Assembly (NCBI GenBank): GCA_016928975.1 | Contig: JAFGJR010000036.1 | Location: forward strand, 1 to 7,758 | Origin: Sedimentisphaerales bacterium | GTDB lineage: Bacteria > Planctomycetota > Phycisphaerae > Sedimentisphaerales > SG8-4 | Direction of reading: 5' to 3' | Length of the DNA: 7,758 bases | Shown: positions 1 through 7,722 of the stretch, piece after piece | Numbering within the stretch: position 1 is the first letter of the stretch | Layout of the letters: each line of letters starts with the position of its first letter | Position numbers and translations under genes: made by a program | Notes under the pieces: generated by a model | What the model was told of the DNA's origin: nothing | The model's database searches: none | The model's input: the letters and a program-made list of their open reading frames with translations, nothing else

Positions 1-1742
<1,742 letters not shown>

Positions 1743-1892
1743 TTACGATCCGACATTTCCCATATGACCTCCAGCCGGCACAGCGACTTCGGCCGACTGG
1801 AATCCCACGCATCGAGCGCTGCGCACGATCTTGCTGCCGATCTTGACTGGGTTCTCCCGCAACGTCGGCACCGTCTGCTTTCCCTCTGGCAT
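1743..1892 (-). pseudogene. C-terminal remnant of an IS1380-type transposase, possibly a translated small ORF
   Basis: A 49-residue frame between perR and katG. Residues 11-39 contain LREN, PVKIGSKIVRSARCVGFQ and SAEVAV, which match my recollection of the C-terminal signature of IS1380-type DDE transposases (roughly LREKLxKIGAKVxRHxxYVxFQxAEVAV). The full enzyme is over 400 residues and its catalytic DDE core is absent; the usual continuation after AEVAVP (LFxxILxRI) is also missing. In-frame codons upstream as far as 1952 do not resemble a transposase. The piece therefore looks like a leftover tail. Oddly, the ATG at 1892 has an AAAGGA site 8 nt upstream (1901-1906) and the frame ends 39 nt before katG, so it could be translated as a leader peptide of the perR-katG unit. 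The family assignment rests on memory of the motif. Confidence 0.55.
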
Positions 1893-1962
1893 GGTAGGTG
1901 TCCTTTTCTCCCAAACAGTCCGTATGTTGTCGTCACTCCCGATATCGTGCAAGCGCGTGCGG

Positions 1963-2439
1963 CTATTGCGGTCGGCGCTGTCGCGTTTCTATCGTGCGGT
2001 TCATGCAGGTCAAGCAGGTCCCCCGCACCTGGACCTGGGCCGAGTCGATCCTGCCCACCGACTCCAGCGATTTGGGGATCGGCAGACGATCCAGCGGCGC
2101 GCTGTAGAAGTCGCTGACCATGCCACACACCGTGCACACGAAGTGGTGGTGACGATCCAGGTTCGCGTCATAGCGGCTGCTCTCCACGAGGGGCTCGACC
2201 CTTCGAACCAGACCCTCGGTCTCCAGGGTCGCCAGCGTGCGATAGACCGTGTCGCGCGAGATGCCCGGCACGGGTTTGCTGACCGCCTGGAAGACGCTCT
2301 CGGCGTCCGGATGCACGGCACTGGCCGCCAGTTCCTGGAAGATCGCCATCCGTTGATGGGTAATCTTCAGACCCCGCCGGCGGCACGTCTGCACAAATGC
2401 CTGGACACGGCGATCGACCTCGATCCTCGACACGGTCAT
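1963..2439 (-). CDS. perR: PerR-type peroxide-sensing repressor (Fur family)
   Basis: 158-residue Fur-family metalloregulator, of typical length. The winged-helix DNA-binding half has LKITHQRMAIF (24-34) and the recognition segment SRDTVYRTLATLE (61-73). The dimerisation half carries the structural zinc site as two CxxC pairs, Cys102/Cys105 and Cys142/Cys145. Residues matching the regulatory metal site of Bacillus subtilis PerR are all present at a constant offset of six: His43, Asp91, His97, His99 and Asp110. In PerR the Fe(II)-bound His residues are oxidised by peroxide, releasing the repressor from DNA; an Asp at the position of Asp91 is characteristic of PerR rather than Fur. It sits upstream of katG in the same orientation and behind a perfect palindrome, which implies autoregulation and control of katG. 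The start at 2439 has AGAAGGG about 6 nt upstream. Fur or Zur are less likely alternatives. Confidence 0.92.
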   Translation of the reverse strand: MTVSRIEVDRRVQAFVQTCRRRGLKITHQRMAIFQELAASAVHPDAESVFQAVSKPVPGISRDTVYRTLATLETEGLVRRVEPLVESSRYDANLDRHHHFVCTVCGMVSDFYSAPLDRLPIPKSLESVGRIDSAQVQVRGTCLTCMNRTIETRQRRPQ

Positions 2440-2454
2440 CGCAGCCCTTCTGTC

Positions 2455-2477
2455 TAAATCGTACTCATTACGATTTA
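2455..2477. promoter_or_regulatory. Perfect palindromic operator upstream of perR (probable Per box)
   Basis: TAAATCGTA (2455-2463), spacer CTCAT, then TACGATTTA (2469-2477). The two arms are exact reverse complements over 9 bp. The site is AT-rich within GC-rich DNA and ends 15 nt before the perR start. Fur-family dimers bind AT-rich inverted repeats, so autoregulation by PerR is the simplest reading. The arms are longer and the spacer wider than in the classical 7-1-7 Per box. TACGAT in the minus-strand sequence could also serve as a -10 element, which would put the operator over the promoter. No convincing -35 hexamer was found. Confidence 0.7.
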
Positions 2478-2481
2478 AGAA

Positions 2482-2607
2482 CTACTGGACAACCAGCATA
2501 GAGTTCGGTGCTTTTTTGTAGCCCGCTGAGATTTCTGCTGCCTCGCCGCAGGGGCCAGTGGGCCATCCTGCGATGGGTCCTGCCTTTGGTCGGCAGTAGT
2601 CATCCAT
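2482..2607 (-). CDS. 41-residue GPCG-motif small protein, or truncated iron-sulfur scaffold paralogue
   Basis: A 41-codon frame whose ATG overlaps the stop of the iron-sulfur membrane gene by 8 nt (ATGGATGA), an arrangement typical of translational coupling. It has Cys5 and Cys20, and residues 11-22 read PIAGWPTGPCGE. This resembles residues 24-36 of the scaffold protein encoded at 4383-4006 (PSAGAWVTGPCGD): nine identities with one gap, including the GPCG Cys that is a cluster ligand in NifU-like proteins. After that point the two differ, and the frame stops 42 nt before perR. It may be a decayed partial duplicate of the scaffold gene or a small Cys-containing protein in its own right. No named small family is recognised. 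Only a weak AAAGG sequence lies near its start. Confidence 0.45.
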   Translation of the reverse strand: MDDYCRPKAGPIAGWPTGPCGEAAEISAGYKKAPNSMLVVQ

Positions 2608-3835
2608 GCCTTTGTTCTTCCATTGCGGTTCTCCCTTCTTGTTCCCCCTCCCGTGGGAGAACCGGTGCTGTGGCTGTACCGACATCCGAACTGAACTTGC
2701 CCGCCGGTGGTCGGCGTCGCTGGCCTGCTTTGAACGAGATTGCCTGGGCAGGGCAGGTCTCCATGCATGTGGCGCAGGAGAAACAGTCCGGAATCACACG
2801 GTCCCGTTTGAGAATCGCGCCCATAACGGTGGAAGGGCACGCCTTCTCGCACGCCCCGCAGGCGATGCACTTGTCATAATCCACCTGGATCTTGAACACA
2901 CTGATCTTCTCAGCCACCCAGCCAACCAGACCAAAGGGGCACAGAAAGTGGCACCATGGGCGCCACGTGAACAAACTCAGGATGAACGTCACCCCTACGA
3001 ATACGGCACCGGCCCAGCCCAGCGCCTGCGGCTTGAACGTCTTGAAAGGATCGATGTCTTCCACGATGTCCGTCGCCCACAGGGAGGCAAAGACGATGAT
3101 GGCTATGAAGAACACCACACGAACGCTATTTGAGAGCGCGAATGGCACTTTGAATTGGCGGATCAACCCTCTACGGTCCTGCTTGTCCCGATTGAGGCGG
3201 AAGATCGCGTCCTGCAGCGTGCCAAGCTGGCAGCCCCAGGAGCAGATGAACTTGTTGGCAACGACGACCATGATCAGAAATACGACAAGCGCGATGAGTC
3301 GCGGCGGAAAGACCACGCGCCTGGTCACCAGCAGCACGATGGCATCCTTGACAGTCCCCATCGGGCTGGGGTCCGACCCCAGCGCTACACCGAAGACTGT
3401 CACAGCGACCAGCAGCAGCCACGTGCGGTTTTTCGCTTTGACTCGGCGGTGAGCCATCAGGAGAAACACAAATGCGAGAAAAGCCAGCCACAGCGCGAAC
3501 TTCACGACGATCTTCGCCCAGTTCTTCGAGCCATGCTCGGACCGGAGGGCCAACGAAGCTTGTGTCTTCCGCAGAATCTGCTCATTGCTCATCCCGAACG
3601 CCGCCACGTGTCTTTGTTGATCCGCGGCGTCTACCAGACCGAAGACCTTCTTCAGCAGCTCCGGCGGCAGCTCATTGCGCCGGCCATACTGGGCCACGGT
3701 CATTCCTTCCTCGATGACGAGGGAGCGATCCCCCATCTGTGCTTCCGGCTTGGCGCCCCAGAGTTGGCTTGAGGCGAAAGACAGTCCAACAACCGCCGCG
3801 ATCAGAACCACGAACTGGATGAACAGCTTCTGCAT
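2600..3835 (-). CDS. NapH/NosR-like membrane protein with two 4Fe-4S motifs
   Basis: 411-residue polytopic inner-membrane electron-transfer protein. An N-terminal membrane segment (4-22) is followed by a predicted outward-facing stretch (about 23-105) with the motif EGMTVAQYGRRNELPPELL (43-61). Further membrane segments lie at about 108-127, 138-152, 178-194, 237-254 and 272-289. Two membrane-associated Cys pairs follow the NapH/NosR pattern: CSWGC (198-202) and CHFLC (295-299, then PFG). The C-terminal domain has two ferredoxin-type 4Fe-4S motifs, CIACGACEKACP (323-334) and CFSCATCMETCP (351-362). Known members pass electrons between the quinol pool and periplasmic or cytoplasmic reductases; the partner here is unknown. 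The start at 3835 (MQKLF) is preferred over an in-frame ATG at 3874 because GGGAG lies 6 nt upstream and a membrane segment follows directly. It has its own promoter at 3905-3933. Confidence 0.85.
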   Translation of the reverse strand: MQKLFIQFVVLIAAVVGLSFASSQLWGAKPEAQMGDRSLVIEEGMTVAQYGRRNELPPELLKKVFGLVDAADQQRHVAAFGMSNEQILRKTQASLALRSEHGSKNWAKIVVKFALWLAFLAFVFLLMAHRRVKAKNRTWLLLVAVTVFGVALGSDPSPMGTVKDAIVLLVTRRVVFPPRLIALVVFLIMVVVANKFICSWGCQLGTLQDAIFRLNRDKQDRRGLIRQFKVPFALSNSVRVVFFIAIIVFASLWATDIVEDIDPFKTFKPQALGWAGAVFVGVTFILSLFTWRPWCHFLCPFGLVGWVAEKISVFKIQVDYDKCIACGACEKACPSTVMGAILKRDRVIPDCFSCATCMETCPAQAISFKAGQRRRPPAGKFSSDVGTATAPVLPREGEQEGRTAMEEQRHG

Positions 3836-3904
3836 GCTTGTCTCCCATACGCATGCTATGTAATGGAGCTGCAACGAGATCCCTGCAGCAACGAGGGTAC
3901 TGGA

Positions 3905-3933
3905 AGTCTACGTTCAGACGCGGCCCCTGTCAA
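3905..3933 (-). promoter_or_regulatory. Sigma70-type promoter of the iron-sulfur membrane gene
   Basis: On the minus strand TTGACA (3933-3928) is a perfect -35 hexamer, followed by a 17-nt spacer and TAGACT (3910-3905), which matches four of six bases of TATAAT. Transcription would start near 3898, giving a leader of about 60 nt before the ATG at 3835. The promoter lies in the only longer gap (3836-4005) in this part of the window, which otherwise holds no gene. It suggests that the iron-sulfur membrane gene and those after it can be read separately from the metal-transport operon. Confidence 0.55.
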
Positions 3934-4005
3934 GAAACGGTCGAAGCCCACCGCGAGCGAGAGGCGAGACAAATGCGACCTGCAACCGATTCTCCGGTTC
4001 CCTGA

Positions 4006-4383
4006 TCACGAGCAAGCCTCTTCCACCCAGTATTGGCCCACTGCTTTGTAGAAGGTGCTGACGGCCAGTATGGCGCAGTGCCGATGCTCCGGCGGCAGTT
4101 GCGGCAGCGCATCCAGCACCGCTTTGCTGCTGAGCGACAGTGCTTCCACGAGGGGTTTGCCCTGAACGTACGTCGCCACGATCCGACCGCACAGGCGCGT
4201 GAATCCGCAACCGTCCGTGTGGTATTTCACCTGCCGGATGATATCATTCTCGATGACGAGGTAGAACTCCATCGTGTCCCCGCAGGGGCCCGTCACCCAG
4301 GCCCCTGCGGATGGGTCGTTCATGCGGCCATAGAAGTCATCTGGGGCCGCACGGGTCTGCCCCTCTTCCGGGTCGGTATTCAT
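4006..4383 (-). CDS. Stand-alone NifU/IscU-like iron-sulfur cluster scaffold protein
   Basis: 125-residue cytoplasmic protein of the NifU N-terminal domain type, on which Fe-S clusters are assembled before transfer to target proteins. The three ligand cysteines of the family are visible: Cys34 in TGPCGD with Asp36 two residues on, Cys59 in TDGCG, and Cys103 in HRHCA. Two further cysteines, Cys65 and Cys124, are not part of the usual set. It lacks the C-terminal Nfu domain and the central ferredoxin domain of full NifU, and no cysteine desulfurase is next to it. The ATG at 4383 has GAAGGA about 9 nt upstream. The neighbouring gene encodes a membrane protein with two 4Fe-4S clusters, so it may serve that protein, though this is inferred from position only. 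It starts 45 nt after the methyltransferase stop and may belong to the same transcript. Confidence 0.85.
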   Translation of the reverse strand: MNTDPEEGQTRAAPDDFYGRMNDPSAGAWVTGPCGDTMEFYLVIENDIIRQVKYHTDGCGFTRLCGRIVATYVQGKPLVEALSLSSKAVLDALPQLPPEHRHCAILAVSTFYKAVGQYWVEEACS

Positions 4384-4428
4384 TGCAGGTCTTCCTTCTA
4401 CATGGCTCTCCAGGAGCGAACTCCGCGA

Positions 4429-4902
4429 TCAGATCCACCGTCGCCCCTTCGCCCGGTAGGCGCGCCAGTCCCCGCCAAACGCCGCGTCCATCATACGCTC
4501 TTCCTTTCGGATGAACACGACCTCCATCACCACGGCGAATGGAGGGATGATGAAGAAGGCTGACAGGGAACCCATGAGGAGGGCAACCCCCAACAGAATC
4601 AGGGTGAATCCCAGATACATGGGGTTTCTCGTCATCCGGTAGACACCGGTGGTGACGAACGAGGCGGGATTCTCGAACGGTTTGACAGTCGTGCCACGCT
4701 GTTTCAGTCGTGCATCGGCCGTCATATTCAAGGCGAAGCCAAGAAGAACAGGCAGGACGCCCACAAGACGCCGGGGGAATGCTGCGATCTGGCGCAACGG
4801 GAGCACCAAATGGAGTAATGCCATCGCCGCGAGCGCCAGCAGCAAGTAAGCCGGCGGCAACATTCTCTTGCCGGTTCTGGGCGTTTCAGGTCGGGCAGTC
4901 AT
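4429..4902 (-). CDS. Isoprenylcysteine carboxyl methyltransferase-family membrane protein
   Basis: 157-residue integral membrane methyltransferase of the ICMT / phospholipid methyltransferase superfamily. Hydrophobic segments lie at about 16-36, 45-60 and 98-128. The family signature is clear: GVYRMTRNPMYLG (86-98), then Glu134-Glu135 and the C-terminal DWRAYRAKGRRW (145-156), regions that bind S-adenosylmethionine in the known enzymes. Bacterial members usually have no proven substrate, since bacteria generally lack prenylated CaaX proteins; lipids or small thiols are possible targets. The ATG at 4902 lies one nucleotide after the stop of the second permease, with GGAG inside the permease 3' end, so it is translated as part of the transporter operon. 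A role linked to metal uptake cannot be shown from sequence. Confidence 0.85.
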   Translation of the reverse strand: MTARPETPRTGKRMLPPAYLLLALAAMALLHLVLPLRQIAAFPRRLVGVLPVLLGFALNMTADARLKQRGTTVKPFENPASFVTTGVYRMTRNPMYLGFTLILLGVALLMGSLSAFFIIPPFAVVMEVVFIRKEERMMDAAFGGDWRAYRAKGRRWI

Positions 4903-4903
4903 T

Positions 4904-5782
4904 CTAGCTCTGCTCCGGAGTGCACACCGTGCTCATGTCCTCGATTCGAGATGAGCCGCCTGCCAACCGGGAGCGCAGCCTCGCGACGATCGCAACGGCG
5001 GCCAGAAGGACTCCCATGCACAAGGCAATGACCGGTCCCACCGAGAAATCGAGGTAGTACGCACCGATGAGTCCTGCGGCGGACGCCGTCGCGCCAATGG
5101 CCCATGCAATCAGCAGACGGATACCCCAGCGGGAAGAGAAGACGGCGGAGATCGTGGCCGGCATGATCAGAAAGCCAAACACCACGAGGACGCCGGCAAT
5201 CCTCACGGCTGTCGTAATCACAATGCCGATCAGGGCATAGAAGACGAAATCCCAGCAGGCCGCGCGGGCGCCGCCGGCATGGTCCTCGCGATAGCCCTGG
5301 GAGACCCGCAGCAGTGGGCGGTGGAGAAGATAAAAACAGAGTCCGGTCGCCGCGAAGACTACCAGCATGAAAAGAACATCTGATCGCTCGATCCACAGCA
5401 GCGAGCCCGCGAGCATCGTATCCGTGTGAATCTCCGTGGGGGCCAGGCTGATCAGAAAGACGCCTCCGGCCGCCGCGATCGCATAAGAGACTCCGATGAC
5501 AGCCTCAATGGGAAGCTGGATCGCTCTCTGGTGCAGCATCGCATACAAGGCGGCCAGTGCCAGGACGCAAGCCAGCGACACTGCATAGGAGAGCAGCGTC
5601 TCCTCGTGGGCCCCAAACGCCAGATGGGCGATGATCGAGCCTACGGCGGCCACCTGGGCCAAGGTGATGTCGATGAAGATGATCTCCCGTTTGAGTACGT
5701 GCATGCCGGCGTAAGCCAGAAGGGCGCTCATCAGGAAGCAGGCCAGCAATGGCAGGCCCAGCATCTCAAGCAGTTGTGACAT
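4904..5782 (-). CDS. ABC-3 family metal transporter permease, second of a tandem pair
   Basis: 292-residue polytopic inner-membrane permease of the ZnuB/MntB (ABC-3) family, which forms the channel for Zn2+, Mn2+ or Fe2+. Family features include GMHVLKREIIFIDITLAQ (26-43), PIEAVIGVSYA (91-101), the RIAGVLVVFGFLIMPA segment (194-209) and YLDFSVGPVIAL (243-254). About eight membrane helices can be drawn. The frame stays open far upstream, but the ATG at 5782 is chosen because it overlaps the preceding stop as TGATG and has AAGGAG about 7 nt upstream; the extra upstream residues are the complement of the other permease gene. It differs clearly from the first permease, so the transporter channel is probably a heterodimer. 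The C-terminal 25 residues are hydrophilic and carry one Cys. Confidence 0.92.
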   Translation of the reverse strand: MSQLLEMLGLPLLACFLMSALLAYAGMHVLKREIIFIDITLAQVAAVGSIIAHLAFGAHEETLLSYAVSLACVLALAALYAMLHQRAIQLPIEAVIGVSYAIAAAGGVFLISLAPTEIHTDTMLAGSLLWIERSDVLFMLVVFAATGLCFYLLHRPLLRVSQGYREDHAGGARAACWDFVFYALIGIVITTAVRIAGVLVVFGFLIMPATISAVFSSRWGIRLLIAWAIGATASAAGLIGAYYLDFSVGPVIALCMGVLLAAVAIVARLRSRLAGGSSRIEDMSTVCTPEQS

Positions 5783-6603
5783 CAGCAAGCTCCTTTCGGA
5801 CTCGATAGACTCCGGAGAATGATCGCGAAAAGGAAGAAGATGCCGAGGGACAATACGAGGCTGGGACCATAGGGGAATCTGAACAGGTAGGAGGAACTTA
5901 GCCCCACGACGCACGCCACGAAGCCCACCAGCCAGCCCAGCCCCAGGGCCCGCGCCCACGTTCGCGAGAACATAGCCGCAATTGACGCCGGGACCATCAT
6001 AAAGGCATAGGCCAAGAGAACCCCGGCCACTGGAACGATCAAGACAGTGATTGTCCCTTGCGTGGTGAAGAACAGAAAGTCCCAGATTCTCTCCGCCCTT
6101 GGCGACAGGCGTCCTTCCGCCAAGGCGATGAACCGGTGCCGGGCCTTGTAGTGGAAGAGCAGCAAGGCAAGGTAGACACAGATCGTCACGAGCACCAGCG
6201 GCCAACTCACCCATTCCATGTACCCGGACAGGGTCTTCTCCAGGTAGGTCTCGCCGCTGGGCAGTTTGTCCGTGAGCATCAGGGAAATCACCACGCTCAG
6301 TCCGTACAGGATGCCGATCACCGCTTCTCGCGGGATTTCCCGGTTCTGGGGCTTGATGAGGGCCAGCAGCAGAGAACCGAGCAGAACGCTGGCAAAGGAC
6401 AGCGCATACGAAAAGGGCGAGCCATACTTGATTTGCAGTGCCACGCCCACCAGGGCGCCGAGGGCGGCCAACTGGGCCAGGACAAGGTCGCAGAAGATGA
6501 GAGTCCGGCGGACAATGTGAAGGCCCAGGTACGTGTGGAGGATCAGAACGACCGCGATCAGGGAAAGCTGAAGAAGAAACAGATTTGTTGCCTGTGATAT
6601 CAT
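5782..6603 (-). CDS. ABC-3 family metal transporter permease, first of a tandem pair
   Basis: 273-residue polytopic permease of the ZnuB/MntB type. Visible family segments are HTYLGLHIVRRTLIFCDL (23-40) followed by VLAQLAALG, PREAVIGILYG (91-101), VPVAGVLLAYAFMMVPASIA (190-209) and FRFPYGPSLVLSLG (241-254). About eight hydrophobic helices alternate with short loops; a longer charged loop (151-173) probably faces the cytoplasm and may contact the ATPase. Its ATG overlaps the stop of the binding-protein gene as ATGA and is preceded by GGAGG 7 nt upstream, so it is translationally coupled. A second, divergent permease follows with a 1-nt overlap. No ATPase gene is visible in the window. Confidence 0.92.
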   Translation of the reverse strand: MISQATNLFLLQLSLIAVVLILHTYLGLHIVRRTLIFCDLVLAQLAALGALVGVALQIKYGSPFSYALSFASVLLGSLLLALIKPQNREIPREAVIGILYGLSVVISLMLTDKLPSGETYLEKTLSGYMEWVSWPLVLVTICVYLALLLFHYKARHRFIALAEGRLSPRAERIWDFLFFTTQGTITVLIVPVAGVLLAYAFMMVPASIAAMFSRTWARALGLGWLVGFVACVVGLSSSYLFRFPYGPSLVLSLGIFFLFAIILRSLSSPKGAC

Positions 6604-7703
6604 TTCGCGTCCTCCGTCGCTTTCAACAAGGCATCTGTCCAGAGATCGACGAGTTGGAAGTAGTCGTTAACGCCCGGCGTGCCGCCAACGAATAGTGGTA
6701 GGATGACCGCCTTGGCCCCGGTCTTGTCGGCGATCGAGCGGGTTTTCTGCTCGTCGAAGTAGTTGGCGGCGAGGATGATACGGATGTTCCGCTGGCGCAT
6801 CAGGTCGATCAACTCGGTGACGTGCTTGAGTGACGGCGGGATGCCCGGCTTGGGCTCCACGTCGCCGGCTTCTTCCAGGCCGAACAGCTTGAGCAGGTAA
6901 CTCCAGTCTTTGTGGTAAACCACGACGGGCGTCCCGCGCAGAGGCATCATCTTCTTCATCCAGCCGCCCAGCTTGTCAATCAGAGGCTTTCCCTGGAGCT
7001 TGTTGTCTTCGAGGAACTTGATGACCTGACCTTTGGCGGCCAGGGTGCACAGGGTGTCGCCGCCGAGAAGCTTGACGAGCTCTTCCCCGAACAGGCGGTT
7101 CTGGAGTTCGCTTCTCAGCAGATTGAAATTCTCCTCGTAATACTCCCGGTTGTCCGGATCGTTCTTGGTCAATCCGGTACAGATGTTCTTGGCAACCTGT
7201 ATGGCGTTGATGGGGCTCGTGGTAATATGGGGATTGCCAAAGACGTGCACGTCCCCTTCGGATTGGGACAGGATCGTCGGCTTCTCAACAAGCTCGATGC
7301 CGTCCGCCACGGCAACGTACCCGATCTCGCCGCTGCGGACCCGCCGGTTGCCTGACTTGTCGGTCACCGTAGGCAGCCACATTTCCAGGTCCAGACCCGT
7401 GGCAATCAACACGTCGGCATGCTTGACCATCGTGATGAACGAGGGCTTGGGCCGGATGCGATGGGGGTCCTGGACGCCGTGTACGATGTGCTCGACGGTG
7501 ACCCGTTCGCCGCCGACGATTCTCGTCAGTTCGGCATAGTCGGGCAGCGTGGCGACAACACGCATCGGTTTGGCATCCGCTCCCGTGCGGCCGCCGCGGA
7601 AGCGCGTTCGCTGTTGCTCGCGCGCGGCCTGAACCTCGACGCACAAGAGAATCGTCAAGACGACGGCCAACGCAAGCAGAAGTCGTTTCGGTATGACGGT
7701 CAT
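6600..7703 (-). CDS. Metal-binding periplasmic protein of a ZnuA/MntC-like ABC transporter
   Basis: 367-residue cluster A-I solute-binding protein that captures a divalent metal outside the inner membrane and hands it to the two permeases encoded next. A signal peptide is clear: Lys/Arg near the start, a hydrophobic core (8-22) and a VQA-A cleavage site near 26/27. There is no lipobox. Probable ligands are His81 (DPHRIRPKPS), His159 (NPHITTSP) and His264 (VVYHKDWSYLLKLFG). A third His, rather than Glu, is typical of zinc-binding members. The family's usual DPHxWLDP is replaced by NPHITTSP, and the Asp that gives a fourth ligand in Mn proteins is not obvious where ILPLFVGG occurs. There is no His-rich loop. 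Length is somewhat above the usual 300-ish residues. The ATG at 7703 has AAGGAGG 6 nt upstream. Zn2+ is favoured; Mn2+ or Fe2+ is possible. Confidence 0.9.
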   Translation of the reverse strand: MTVIPKRLLLALAVVLTILLCVEVQAAREQQRTRFRGGRTGADAKPMRVVATLPDYAELTRIVGGERVTVEHIVHGVQDPHRIRPKPSFITMVKHADVLIATGLDLEMWLPTVTDKSGNRRVRSGEIGYVAVADGIELVEKPTILSQSEGDVHVFGNPHITTSPINAIQVAKNICTGLTKNDPDNREYYEENFNLLRSELQNRLFGEELVKLLGGDTLCTLAAKGQVIKFLEDNKLQGKPLIDKLGGWMKKMMPLRGTPVVVYHKDWSYLLKLFGLEEAGDVEPKPGIPPSLKHVTELIDLMRQRNIRIILAANYFDEQKTRSIADKTGAKAVILPLFVGGTPGVNDYFQLVDLWTDALLKATEDAK

Positions 7704-7709
7704 GATATA

Positions 7710-7716
7710 CCTCCTT
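7710..7716 (-). promoter_or_regulatory. Strong ribosome binding site of the metal-binding protein gene
   Basis: AAGGAGG on the minus strand, a near-perfect anti-16S match, 6 nt before the ATG at 7703. It settles the start of the signal-peptide-bearing protein. Confidence 0.75.
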
Positions 7717-7722
7717 CAATTG

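Noticed and set aside
1743..1749. TTACGAT, a half-site like the perR palindrome, close to katG
   Set aside because: It is a single short half with no partner arm and overlaps the stop of the small frame. A 7-bp match is expected by chance.
3836..3874. Extended N-terminus MQLHYIACVWETS for the iron-sulfur membrane protein
   Set aside because: The ATG at 3835 has GGGAG at 6 nt and is followed directly by a membrane segment; no comparable site precedes 3874.
3984..3999. Small inverted repeat AACCG / CGGTT after the scaffold gene
   Set aside because: The stem is only 5 bp with a 6-nt loop and no T-run follows on the minus strand, so it is too weak to call a terminator.
4904..6214. Extended version of the second permease starting at 6214
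   Set aside because: The extra 144 residues are the complement of the first permease frame and contain no domain. The ATG at 5782 has a good ribosome binding site and a TGATG overlap.
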